From assembly GCF_030505195.1 (NCBI RefSeq), contig NZ_CP129672.1, forward strand, positions 4,188,501 to 4,252,500: 64,000 nt of DNA, read 5' to 3'. Numbering within the stretch: position 1 is the first letter of the stretch; every line of letters begins with the position of its first letter. The position numbers and the translations under genes were made by a program. Shown in pieces: positions 51,414 through 61,158 of this stretch. The notes beneath the pieces were generated by a model that saw only the letters and a program-made list of their open reading frames with translations, searched no databases and was not told where the DNA came from. Source of the DNA: Comamonas testosteroni (GTDB lineage: Bacteria; Pseudomonadota; Gammaproteobacteria; Burkholderiales; Burkholderiaceae_C).

Positions 51414-51418
51414 GCATG

Positions 51419-51503
51419 TGGTGCCCGGGGCCGGAATCGAACCGGCACGCCTTGCGGCGGGGGATTTTGAGTCCCCTGCGTCTACCAATTTCACCACCCG
51501 GGC
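51419..51503 (-). tRNA. tRNA-Leu (anticodon CAA)
   Basis: An 85-nucleotide tRNA on the minus strand. The acceptor arms GCCCGGG and CCCGGGC pair, with A and an encoded CCA end. The anticodon stem GGGGA/TCCCC holds the loop CTCAAAA, giving anticodon CAA for the UUG codon. The long variable arm (GCCGCAAGGC) fits leucine tRNA, and the T arm GCCGGTTCGATTCCGGC is intact. It has its own terminator and is divergent from cysM. Confidence 0.97.
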
Positions 51504-51543
51504 TTCGCTTAGCGCAGACGCGAATTATGGCACAGTATTGGAC

Positions 51544-52449
51544 ATGAAAACTTATTCGACCATCGAACATGCTATCGGTCACACGCCGCTGGTGGCATTG
51601 CAACGCATCGGCGCGGATGCAAACCGTGAGCGTGCAAACGTAGTGCTGGGCAAACTCGAAGGCAACAACCCGGCTGGCTCCGTCAAGGACCGGCCTGCAC
51701 TGTCCATGATCCAGCGTGCTGAAGAGCGTGGCGAGATCAAGCCCGGCGACGCACTGATCGAGGCAACGTCGGGCAACACCGGCATTGCCTTGGCCATGGC
51801 TGCAGCCATCAAGGGCTATCGCATGATTCTGATCATGCCCGAGGACCTGTCCATTGAGCGCGCACAGACCATGAAGGCCTACGGTGCCGAGCTGATTCTG
51901 ACGCCCAAGAGCGGCGGCATGGAATATGCGCGCGATCTGGCTGACCAGATGGTGGCCCAGGGCAAGGGTGTGCTGCTGGATCAGTTTGCCAACCCCGACA
52001 ATCCCAGGGCTCACTATGAAACGACAGGGCCGGAGCTGTGGGAGCAGACCGGTGGCGAGATCACCCACTTTGTGAGTGCCATGGGCACCACCGGAACCAT
52101 TACCGGCGTGGCCAGGTTCCTCAAGGAAAAGAACCCGAACATCAAGATCATCGGCGCTCAGCCTTCCGAGGGATCGCGCATTCCTGGCATCCGCAAGTGG
52201 CCCGAGGAGTATCTGCCCAAGATCTATGACGCTTCGCTGGTCGACGAACTGGTCTATGTGACCCAGGACGATGCCGAAGACATGGCCCGCCGCATGGCGC
52301 GCGAAGAGGGCATCTTTGCGGGCATCTCGGCAGCCGGTGCACTGTGGGTGGCCCAAGAGATTGCCAAGCGCGAGCAGAACGCCACCATCGTGTTTGTGGT
52401 GTGCGACCGTGGTGATCGCTACCTTTCTACGGGCGTGTTCCCGGCATGA
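51544..52449 (+). CDS. cysM: Cysteine synthase B
   Basis: A 301-residue PLP enzyme that makes cysteine from O-acetylserine and sulfide or thiosulfate. Motifs: HTPLVALQRI, the PLP lysine in NPAGSVKDRPALSMI (about residue 43), EATSGNTGIALAMAAAIKGY, and the phosphate loop MGTTGTITGVARFLKE. The KWPEEYLPKI loop supports CysM rather than CysK. ATG 51544 is the family start; the longer frame from 51304 runs backwards over the tRNA gene and is not real. Confidence 0.95.
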   Translation: MKTYSTIEHAIGHTPLVALQRIGADANRERANVVLGKLEGNNPAGSVKDRPALSMIQRAEERGEIKPGDALIEATSGNTGIALAMAAAIKGYRMILIMPEDLSIERAQTMKAYGAELILTPKSGGMEYARDLADQMVAQGKGVLLDQFANPDNPRAHYETTGPELWEQTGGEITHFVSAMGTTGTITGVARFLKEKNPNIKIIGAQPSEGSRIPGIRKWPEEYLPKIYDASLVDELVYVTQDDAEDMARRMAREEGIFAGISAAGALWVAQEIAKREQNATIVFVVCDRGDRYLSTGVFPA

Positions 52450-52489
52450 GCTATGTCTTTTGCGTGAGAGCGCAAAAGCGAGTCAAAGC

Positions 52490-52535
52490 TCCAAATGACA
52501 GCCAGCGCTTGTCCATCAAGCGCTGACTGCTATCA
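52490..52535. repeat. Dispersed repeat A after cysM
   Basis: AGCGCTTG tccat CAAGCGCT (52504-52524) with flanking TGACAGCC and GACTGCTATCA arms, an inverted repeat of the A family, 55 bases after the cysM stop. It could serve as a transcript end, though no T-run follows. Confidence 0.65.
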
Positions 52536-52646
52536 ATATCAAGCATAGGACTTACGCAAACAAGAACGCAACAGCGGCCTGCCTTCTGAGACAGTCGCTT
52601 CGCCTGAACCCGTTTTGCGTAAGTCGTGAAGAATACGGAGAGCCTC

Positions 52647-53270
52647 ATGGCTTATGAAGTCCGCTTTTGTTCCAACTGCGCGACCGAGCTGCAATGGATT
52701 GTGGCCAGCGAGGACAGCGGCGAGGTACAGCGTCTGCGCTGCCCCAGTTGCGGGTTCACGCATTGGGGCAATCCCACGCCGGTGCTGGCGGCTGTGGTGG
52801 AGGGTGATGACGGCCGGGTGCTGCTGGCGCGCAATGCACTGTGGCAAGAGGGCGTTTTCGGCCTGATTACGGGCTTCATGGAAGCCGGTGAATCGCCAGA
52901 AGCCGGTATCTGTCGCGAGGTTCTCGAAGAGACGGGGCTGCGCGTGAAGGCGCTGCGTCTGCTGTGTTGCTCGGAGTTTCTGCGCATGAATCAGGTGTTG
53001 ATTGCCTATCATGTGCGCGTGCAGGGCCGGCCAGAGGATGTGAGGCTCTCGCCTGAGCTGCTGGAATACCGCTGGCAGACGGCCGAGGAGTCGCTGTGCT
53101 GGCCTGCGGGCACGGGCTACGCTTTGGCAGAGTGGATCAAGCAAAAGGGCTTTGAGCCACGCTTTGGCGCTTTCCGTCCCGGTCAGAACTCCGAGCCTGA
53201 CCCCGCAAAATGGCCCGTGCGACGCTGGGCCGATGACCCTCGCTTTACGGTGGCCCCGGCTCTGGTTTGA
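52647..53270 (+). CDS. NUDIX hydrolase with zinc ribbon (NudC-like)
   Basis: A 207-residue hydrolase. An N-terminal zinc ribbon (FCSNCATEL...RCPSCGFTHWGNPTPV) is followed by the Nudix domain, with the box GFMEAGESPEAGICREVLEETGL at about residues 78-100. The layout resembles NADH pyrophosphatase NudC, but the N-terminal domain of that enzyme is missing. It probably cleaves a nucleoside diphosphate derivative. ATG 52647 has GGAG seven bases upstream. Confidence 0.9.
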   Translation: MAYEVRFCSNCATELQWIVASEDSGEVQRLRCPSCGFTHWGNPTPVLAAVVEGDDGRVLLARNALWQEGVFGLITGFMEAGESPEAGICREVLEETGLRVKALRLLCCSEFLRMNQVLIAYHVRVQGRPEDVRLSPELLEYRWQTAEESLCWPAGTGYALAEWIKQKGFEPRFGAFRPGQNSEPDPAKWPVRRWADDPRFTVAPALV

Positions 53271-53338
53271 GCAAAGACCGCGCTGGTGCTGCCAGCGCAC
53301 GGTTTTTCTACAATCGGCGCTGACGAGGAATCCAACCC

Positions 53339-53566
53339 ATGCACGTAGACCAAGAAGTTGACACCCGCGGCCTGAACTGTCCGCTGCCCATTCTCAAGGC
53401 CAAGAAAGCGCTGGCTGCCATGCAAAGTGGCCAGTTGCTCAAGGTCGTGGCCACGGATACCGGCTCCATCCGGGACTTCCAGGCCTTTGCCAAGCAGACC
53501 GGCAATGAGCTGGTCGAGCAGCAGACGGTGGGTGATGAATTCATCCATATCCTGCGCCGACGTTGA
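53339..53566 (+). CDS. TusA family sulfurtransferase
   Basis: A 75-residue persulfide carrier. The DTRGLNCPLPILKAKKAL motif has the active cysteine in the CPxP signature (residue 14). TusA proteins deliver sulfur for tRNA thiolation, molybdopterin or sulfur oxidation; which applies is not shown here. It stands 68 bases after the NUDIX gene and near cysM, but no other sulfur-transfer genes are adjacent. Confidence 0.93.
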   Translation: MHVDQEVDTRGLNCPLPILKAKKALAAMQSGQLLKVVATDTGSIRDFQAFAKQTGNELVEQQTVGDEFIHILRRR

Positions 53567-53586
53567 AAACCATTGGTTGACGCAAC

Positions 53587-53612
53587 AAAGGCCTGCATTT
53601 GCAGGCCTTTTG
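53587..53612. terminator. Terminator between tusA-like gene and galU
   Basis: AAAGGCCTGCATTTGCAGGCCTTTT: a 10-base stem with short A- and T-runs between the convergent TusA-like and galU genes. Confidence 0.8.
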
Positions 53613-53637
53613 TCCTCAGGGGCTTGGGCCGTCGGGC

Positions 53638-54525
53638 TTAGATACTCAAGCTTTTGAGGTATTCGCGAAAGCTGTCTCCTACTTCGGGGTGCTGCAGCGC
53701 CAGCTCTACCGTGGCCTGCAAAAAGCCTTCCTTGCTGCCGCAGTCATAGCGCTTGCCGGCGTACTGGAAGGCGTAGACGGCCTCGTGCTGCATCAGACGC
53801 TCTATGGCGTCAGTCAGCTGTATCTCTCCGCCCACGCCCTGGGGCTGGTTGCGGATCTGGTCGAAGATGGCCGGGGTCAGCACATAGCGGCCGGCCACGC
53901 CCATGCGCGACGGGGCTTTTTCGGGAGCGGGCTTTTCCACGATCTCGTCGATGCGCATCAGCGGTCCGCCAGCGGGCTCGCCCTTGACGATGCCGTAGCG
54001 CTTGGTGTGCTCCAGCGGCACTTCCTGCACGGCTAGCAGCGAGCGGCCTTGCTTCTGGAAGGCGGCCGTCATCTGTGCCATCACGCCGGGGCCGCCGTTC
54101 TCTCCGGTCATCAGGTCGTCGGCCAGAATCACGGCGAAGGGTTCGTTGCCCACCAGCGGCTCTGCGCACAGCACGGCATGGCCCAGGCCCAGCGAGCGGG
54201 GCTGGCGCACGAACAGGCAGTTCATATCGGCAGGGCTGACGCTGCGCACCAGGTCCAGCATGGCTTGCTTGCCGGCATTCTCCAGCTCGTTTTCGAGTTC
54301 GTAGGAGGTGTCGAAATGGTCTTCGATGGCTCGCTTGCTGCGGCCGGTGACAAAGACCATGTCGCGGATGCCTGCCTCGTACGCCTCTTCTACGGCGTAC
54401 TGGATCAGCGGCTTGTCCACCACAGGCAGCATTTCCTTGGGTGAAGCCTTGGTGGCTGGCAGAAAACGGGTGCCCAGGCCTGCAACAGGGAACACGGCTT
54501 TGCGAACGCGGGTTTGATTGCTCAT
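53638..54525 (-). CDS. galU: UTP-glucose-1-phosphate uridylyltransferase
   Basis: A 295-residue nucleotidyltransferase making UDP-glucose for polysaccharide and LPS synthesis. Signatures: [62 protein letters not shown], the DDLM metal site (ILADDLM) and [24 protein letters not shown] 54525 gives the normal start with a GAGAGA region upstream. It is followed, toward valS, by a GC-rich repeat in its upstream gap. Confidence 0.97.
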   Translation of the reverse strand: MSNQTRVRKAVFPVAGLGTRFLPATKASPKEMLPVVDKPLIQYAVEEAYEAGIRDMVFVTGRSKRAIEDHFDTSYELENELENAGKQAMLDLVRSVSPADMNCLFVRQPRSLGLGHAVLCAEPLVGNEPFAVILADDLMTGENGGPGVMAQMTAAFQKQGRSLLAVQEVPLEHTKRYGIVKGEPAGGPLMRIDEIVEKPAPEKAPSRMGVAGRYVLTPAIFDQIRNQPQGVGGEIQLTDAIERLMQHEAVYAFQYAGKRYDCGSKEGFLQATVELALQHPEVGDSFREYLKSLSI

Positions 54526-54586
54526 AGAAACTCTCTCCATTCCATTTCCCTGAGGCTTGCATTTGGTGCAGCCCAAGCTGGTGGCG

Positions 54587-54659
54587 CCAAGCAAGGGCCG
54601 CCCCGCCGCGAGGGTGACATCCCCCTTTTCAGGGGCACGCCGCGTAGCGGCTCAGGGGG
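54587..54659 (-). repeat. GC-rich repeat B, copy 4, at the valS stop
   Basis: CAAGCAAGGGCCGCCCCGCC, GCGAGGGTGACATCCCCC and GCCGCGTAGCGGCTCAGGGGG. On the minus strand its CCCCCTGA end lies eight bases after the valS stop codon. Confidence 0.8.
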
Positions 54660-54667
54660 TTCTCGTT

Positions 54668-57580
<2,913 letters not shown>

Positions 57581-57610
57581 GGCTGCGTTACAAGAACTCT
57601 GGAAATGAAA

Positions 57611-57635
57611 ACGGCATCCTGAAAAGGGATGCCGT
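57611..57635 (-). promoter_or_regulatory. Hairpin in the valS leader
   Basis: ACGGCATCC and GGATGCCGT pair over a 7-base loop, followed on the minus strand by TTTTC, 31 bases before the valS ATG. It could be a weak attenuator or a leader structure. No T-box or known riboswitch sequence was seen. Confidence 0.45.
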
Positions 57636-57728
57636 CTGCATGAAAGATAAGGACGGATTGCCAATGATTTTAGCGATCCGATCCAGTGATGGGCGCGGTA
57701 GGTCTTATTTCGCCCTTCTGGGCTTATT

Positions 57729-57751
57729 TATCAAGCGCTTGTAGCTATTAA
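57729..57751. repeat. Half copy of dispersed repeat A
   Basis: TATCAAGCGCTTGTAGCTATT contains the AAGCGCTT palindrome and the TAGCTATT end of the A family, in the gap between the VOC gene and valS. Confidence 0.55.
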
Positions 57752-57799
57752 ATGAGCGAGACACCGCTTGAATAGGTATGTACCACGCCAGAGACGTCG

Positions 57800-57880
57800 A
57801 GCAAGGCCCGGGCGGCCCCAACCGCCCCGCCGCGAGGGCGTCGTCCCCCTGGGGGGGAAGGCGCAAAGCGCCTCAGGGGG
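57800..57880 (-). repeat. GC-rich repeat B, copy 5, holding the VOC gene stop
   Basis: GCAAGGCCCGGGCGGCCCCA, GCCGCGAGGGCGTCGTCCCC and GGCGCAAAGCGCCTCAGGGGG. The TGA within its CCCCCTGAGGCGC end is the stop codon of the VOC gene, so the repeat and the coding end overlap. Confidence 0.85.
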
Positions 57881-58523
57881 CAGGGACGAATTCCGGCCGG
57901 TCGTTGCTTTGCGGCTTGAGCGGAGCGCTGGACTTGCCCTCGGCACGTTCCTTGCGCCACTGCTCCTTGCGGGCCGTCCATTCGTCCAGGCGTGCATGGG
58001 CGGTCTTGCTTTCCTTGAGCATCTGCAGCTCGTCGGCCAGTTGGGCCGTCAGCTCCAGGCGGATGCCGTTGGGGTCGAAGAAGTAAATGCTCTTGAAGAT
58101 GTGGTGATCTGTCACGCCCAGTACTTCCACGCCGCAGGCCTGCAGGCGGGCCTTGGTGTTTTCCAGCTCCTGCACGGAGTCCACACGGAAGGAGATGTGG
58201 TTGATCCAGATCGGGGTGTTGGGTGAGGGCAGGGCCGCTTCGTCGTCGCCAATGTCGAAGAAGGCGATGAAGGAGCCGTCCTTGAGGCGGAAGAAGAAAT
58301 GGGTGTAAGGGCAGTATTCGCCCGTGGAGGGGACGTAGTCGCTCTGGATGATGTGATAGAGCGGCAGGCCCAGAATGTCCTCGTAGAAGTGACGAGTCTC
58401 TTCCGCATCCTTGGCCTTGTAGGCGTAGTGGTGCAGCTGCTGCACGGCGGCAGGTGCGGGCAGCTGACTCATGTCCGCGCGCCGAGGCTGGGAGTAAACC
58501 GGAGTAGGGGCGGCTTGGCTCAT
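57873..58523 (-). CDS. VOC family (glyoxalase/extradiol dioxygenase-like) protein
   Basis: A 216-residue protein of the vicinal oxygen chelate superfamily. The first repeat has VQQLHHYAYKAKDAEETRHFYEDILGLPLYH with a metal-ligand histidine, the second INHISFRVDSVQELENTKARLQ and the FFDPNGIRLELTAQ glutamate ligand. The reaction is unknown; relatives include glyoxalases, fosfomycin-resistance proteins and dioxygenases. The C-terminal 50 residues are basic and variable. Its stop codon lies in a GC-rich repeat. Confidence 0.85.
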   Translation of the reverse strand: MSQAAPTPVYSQPRRADMSQLPAPAAVQQLHHYAYKAKDAEETRHFYEDILGLPLYHIIQSDYVPSTGEYCPYTHFFFRLKDGSFIAFFDIGDDEAALPSPNTPIWINHISFRVDSVQELENTKARLQACGVEVLGVTDHHIFKSIYFFDPNGIRLELTAQLADELQMLKESKTAHARLDEWTARKEQWRKERAEGKSSAPLKPQSNDRPEFVPAP

Positions 58524-58718
58524 GCGATGTCTCCTTCGATTGTGTGAGTGGTTTTATTCTACTATTCGTAATTGATTAACCTAAAGTAAATTTTTTGATG
58601 AAGGGGATTTGTGTCTGAAGCAGGTCGCAGGCGCAAAAAAGCCTGGACCGCTTGCACGGGCCAGGCCAAAGAGAGAGCCCGCAAAGGGCTTCACTCGAGA
58701 GTCTTTGCGGACCCTGGA

Positions 58719-59294
58719 TTACTGCTTCACGGCTTCGATCTGCATGACCAGGCGCACTTGCTTGGAGAAGCCATAGGGGATGCCGTAGTCCACGCCCCAC
58801 TGGGTGCGGTCGATGGAGGCTTCAAAGTCGCCGCCGCAGACTTCACGCTTTTGCAGCATGGGGCTTTCGTAGCAGGTGAACTTGTTGGCCTTGAGGGTGA
58901 TGGGGGCGGTCTTGCCCTTGAGCGTCAGATGGCCGGTCACTTCCTTGAGCTTGTCGCCGTCGAAGACAAATTTGTCGGAGACAAACTTGGCGCTGGGGAA
59001 TTTCTCGGCGTCAAAGATGTCGGCGCTTTGCAGATGCTTGTTGAAAGCGGCGGTGCCGGAGTTCACCGATGTCATGTCCAGCTCGACATCGACCTTGCCG
59101 GTCTTGCCTGCCTTGTCGAATTGCACGTTGCCGCTCTTCTTGTCGAAGCGGGCACGGTTGGTGGAGGCACCAAAGTGATCGATCTCGAAAGTGGCAAACG
59201 TGTGTGTGGGGTCGATGGCGTAAGTGGCTGGTGCCGCCTGGGCAGCGGTGGCAAACAGGGACGCAGCGGCCAGGGCGAACAGAGTGGAACGCAT
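58719..59294 (-). CDS. YceI family periplasmic protein, copy 1
   Basis: A 191-residue exported lipocalin-like barrel. Signal peptide MRSTLFALAAASLFATAAQAA, then YAIDPTHTFATFEIDHFGASTNRARFDKKSGNVQ, DVELDMTSVNSG and LTLKGKTAPITLKANKFTC. YceI proteins bind isoprenoid lipids such as quinone precursors; it carries two cysteines (FTCYESP, EVCGGDF). It follows the second YceI gene and a cytochrome b561 gene on the same strand, the usual E. coli yceJ-yceI arrangement doubled. ATG 59294 is used. Confidence 0.92.
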   Translation of the reverse strand: MRSTLFALAAASLFATAAQAAPATYAIDPTHTFATFEIDHFGASTNRARFDKKSGNVQFDKAGKTGKVDVELDMTSVNSGTAAFNKHLQSADIFDAEKFPSAKFVSDKFVFDGDKLKEVTGHLTLKGKTAPITLKANKFTCYESPMLQKREVCGGDFEASIDRTQWGVDYGIPYGFSKQVRLVMQIEAVKQ

Positions 59295-59333
59295 GGTGAA
59301 TACTCCTTCAGGGATTGGAACTATCAAAACATG

Positions 59334-59367
59334 AGCTGCCAGCGATTGACTATCAAGGGCTGGAGCC
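59334..59367. repeat. Dispersed repeat A between the two yceI genes
   Basis: AGCTGCCAGCGATTGACTAT and CAAGGGCTGGAGCC carry the degenerate arms of the A family in the 82-base gap between the two yceI genes, just after the stop of the upstream one. Confidence 0.5.
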
Positions 59368-59376
59368 AAAAAACGC

Positions 59377-59940
59377 TTAGAGCTTGCCGACGCCGGTCAG
59401 AGCCAGCTTGAATTGCACGTTGACCTCGTCGGCCACCATGGAGGTGTCCTTCCAGTCGCCATCGCCGATCTTGAAGTTCAGGCGCTTGAGCGCCAGCGTT
59501 CCGGCGGCCGTGGTGGTGGCGCCGGACTGGGTCAGCGTCACGGGCAGGCTCACTTTCTGTGCATTGCCCTTGATGGTCAGCGTGCCGTCCACCTGGAACT
59601 TGCCACCGCCCAGAGCCTTGACGGCGCTGGAGTCAAAGGTGGCCTGAGGGAATTTGGCAACGTTGAACCAGTCTGCCTTGGGCAGTTCGGCATCGGTTTC
59701 CTTGGCGCCCATGGTGGCGCTGCCGGTATCGACCGTGAAATGGATCTTGCTGCTCTCGGGTTTGGCTGCGTCGAAGGCAATCTGGGCGTCGAACTTCTTG
59801 AAGTGGCCCTTGAGCGGCACGCCCATCTGCTTGGCTTCAAAGTTGACGGCGCTCTGTGCAGGCACCAGGGCTTGGGCCGCCTGCGCAGCAGTGCCCATGA
59901 AGGCGGTGGCGATCAGTGCGGAGGAAAAAAGGACTTTCAT
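59377..59940 (-). CDS. YceI family periplasmic protein, copy 2
   Basis: A 187-residue exported YceI protein, diverged from copy 1. Signal peptide MKVLFSSALIATAFMGTAAQAA, then ALVPAQSAVNFEAKQMGVPLKGHFKKFDAQIAFDAAK and KVSLPVTLTQSG. It has no cysteines in the mature part. It lies between the cytochrome b561 gene and yceI copy 1, all on the minus strand. ATG 59940 is preferred to a TTG one codon earlier. Confidence 0.92.
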   Translation of the reverse strand: MKVLFSSALIATAFMGTAAQAAQALVPAQSAVNFEAKQMGVPLKGHFKKFDAQIAFDAAKPESSKIHFTVDTGSATMGAKETDAELPKADWFNVAKFPQATFDSSAVKALGGGKFQVDGTLTIKGNAQKVSLPVTLTQSGATTTAAGTLALKRLNFKIGDGDWKDTSMVADEVNVQFKLALTGVGKL

Positions 59941-60003
59941 CAAAAACTCCTTGTGATGAACAGAGAAAATTAAAAACTGGCGTGATCCAGGTCAGGAACG
60001 CCT

Positions 60004-60085
60004 AGCAAGCGCCGCCGCGCAGCGATGGCGTTGTCCCCTTCTGGGGGAAGCGGCGGGGGCCGCCCCGGCAAAGCCGCTCAGGGGG
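60004..60085 (-). repeat. GC-rich repeat B, copy 6, at the cytochrome b561 gene stop
   Basis: GCAAGCGCCGCCGCGCAGCG, TTGTCCCCTTCTGGGGGAAG and GGCAAAGCCGCTCAGGGGG. On the minus strand CCCCCTGA begins two bases after the stop codon of the cytochrome gene. Confidence 0.85.
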
Positions 60086-60087
60086 TG

Positions 60088-60636
60088 TTATTTCCCCGGA
60101 ATCATTCGTGACAGCAGTCCGTCGCGGTCAATGATCTGGTGCTTGATGACGGCAGCGATATGCATCACCACCAGGGCTGCCAGCGCATAGGCCAGATAGC
60201 CATGCCAGGGCTTGAGCGTTTCGGCCAGTTCAGGGCTCTTGCTCACCAGGTCAGGCAGCGGCAATTGACCGAACAGCACGATGGGAAATCCTGCTGCCGA
60301 GCTGTACATCCAGCCCACGAGCGGGATGGCAAAGAACAGCGCATACATCAGGTGGTGCACGCCATGGTGGGCCATGCGCTGCCAGGCGGGCATGGTGCGG
60401 GTGACGGCTTCGGGCAGCTCCGGCGGTCGGTGGGTGATGCGCCAGACCAGGCGCAGCACGGACAGGACCAGAATCGTCATGCCGGCCCATTTGTGCCAGT
60501 TGAAGTACTTGAGGCGTGTGGGCGAGAAAGGCAGCCCTGTCATATAGAGGCCAAAGGCGAAGATGCCGATCAGTGCCAAGGCCAGAACCCAGTGCAGGGC
60601 GATGGCGGTACCGTTGTAGCGGGGGCTTGAGTTCAT
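60088..60636 (-). CDS. Cytochrome b561 family protein (CybB/YceJ-like)
   Basis: A 182-residue inner-membrane di-haem b-type cytochrome with four helices. Haem-ligand histidines are in YNGTAIALHWVLALALIGIF, KYFNWHKWAGMTIL, HHLMYALFF and WHGYLAYALAALVVMHIAAVIKH. Such proteins move electrons between quinones and oxidants, including superoxide. It is first of a three-gene run with the two YceI proteins, which may carry a quinone-like ligand for it. ATG 60636 is used. Confidence 0.92.
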   Translation of the reverse strand: MNSSPRYNGTAIALHWVLALALIGIFAFGLYMTGLPFSPTRLKYFNWHKWAGMTILVLSVLRLVWRITHRPPELPEAVTRTMPAWQRMAHHGVHHLMYALFFAIPLVGWMYSSAAGFPIVLFGQLPLPDLVSKSPELAETLKPWHGYLAYALAALVVMHIAAVIKHQIIDRDGLLSRMIPGK

Positions 60637-61158
60637 GGAAACTGCAATCAGAAAGTGCGGGTTGCGGGCGCTGGGGGCCTGCTGAAATTGATATGCAGTG
60701 TATGAAGCGGCGAATGCAAAAAGGTTCAACAGGATTGAGGGCTTGATTCAAAAACGCTGAATGTCCGAGCCAAGAAACTTTGGCTTTTGCAAGGTCATCG
60801 AGCCTTCGATGCAGAGCGAAGTGGGCGCATGCCGTTTTGTGCGACAAGCACCAATGAAGGAGGTCGGCATTGATGCGTATCAATTTTCCGAGTATTTGAC
60901 TTGTGAATTTGAGTGGCGAGAAATCATGCTGGCCGCTGTTTCTATACTTCGCGCCTCTTAGTCTTTTAAAAGACCAAAGCGTGGCGGACGGCCAAGGCTG
61001 GCGATAGGTGGGTAGAAATGCCGACAACAACTGCAGCCGTTATCACCTGCTTTTTGACTCTTGGACGCATACAACGTTCAGGAATACATAGTCATCTAGC
61101 GATGTGCCCACGCCAGTCCTTGCTGTAGCTGTGCGCATTGCAGCAAGGAGTTGGAACC
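60637..61158. other. 522-base gap before the molybdenum hydroxylase gene
   Basis: No convincing gene; a 66-codon plus-strand frame (60761-60961) has no ribosome-binding site or family. It must hold the divergent promoters of the cytochrome b561 and the molybdenum hydroxylase genes. No known operator was recognised. Confidence 0.55.

Noticed and set aside
51419..51503. tRNA-Leu as an attachment site of a genomic island
   Set aside because: No second copy of the tRNA 3' end and no integrase gene was seen in the window, and the tRNA keeps its own terminator directly downstream.
51304..51543. Upstream extension of the cysM frame
   Set aside because: It runs antisense through tRNA-Leu and its terminator; family start is at 51544.
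60761..60961. 66-codon plus-strand frame before the molybdenum hydroxylase gene
   Set aside because: No ribosome-binding site and no recognisable domain.
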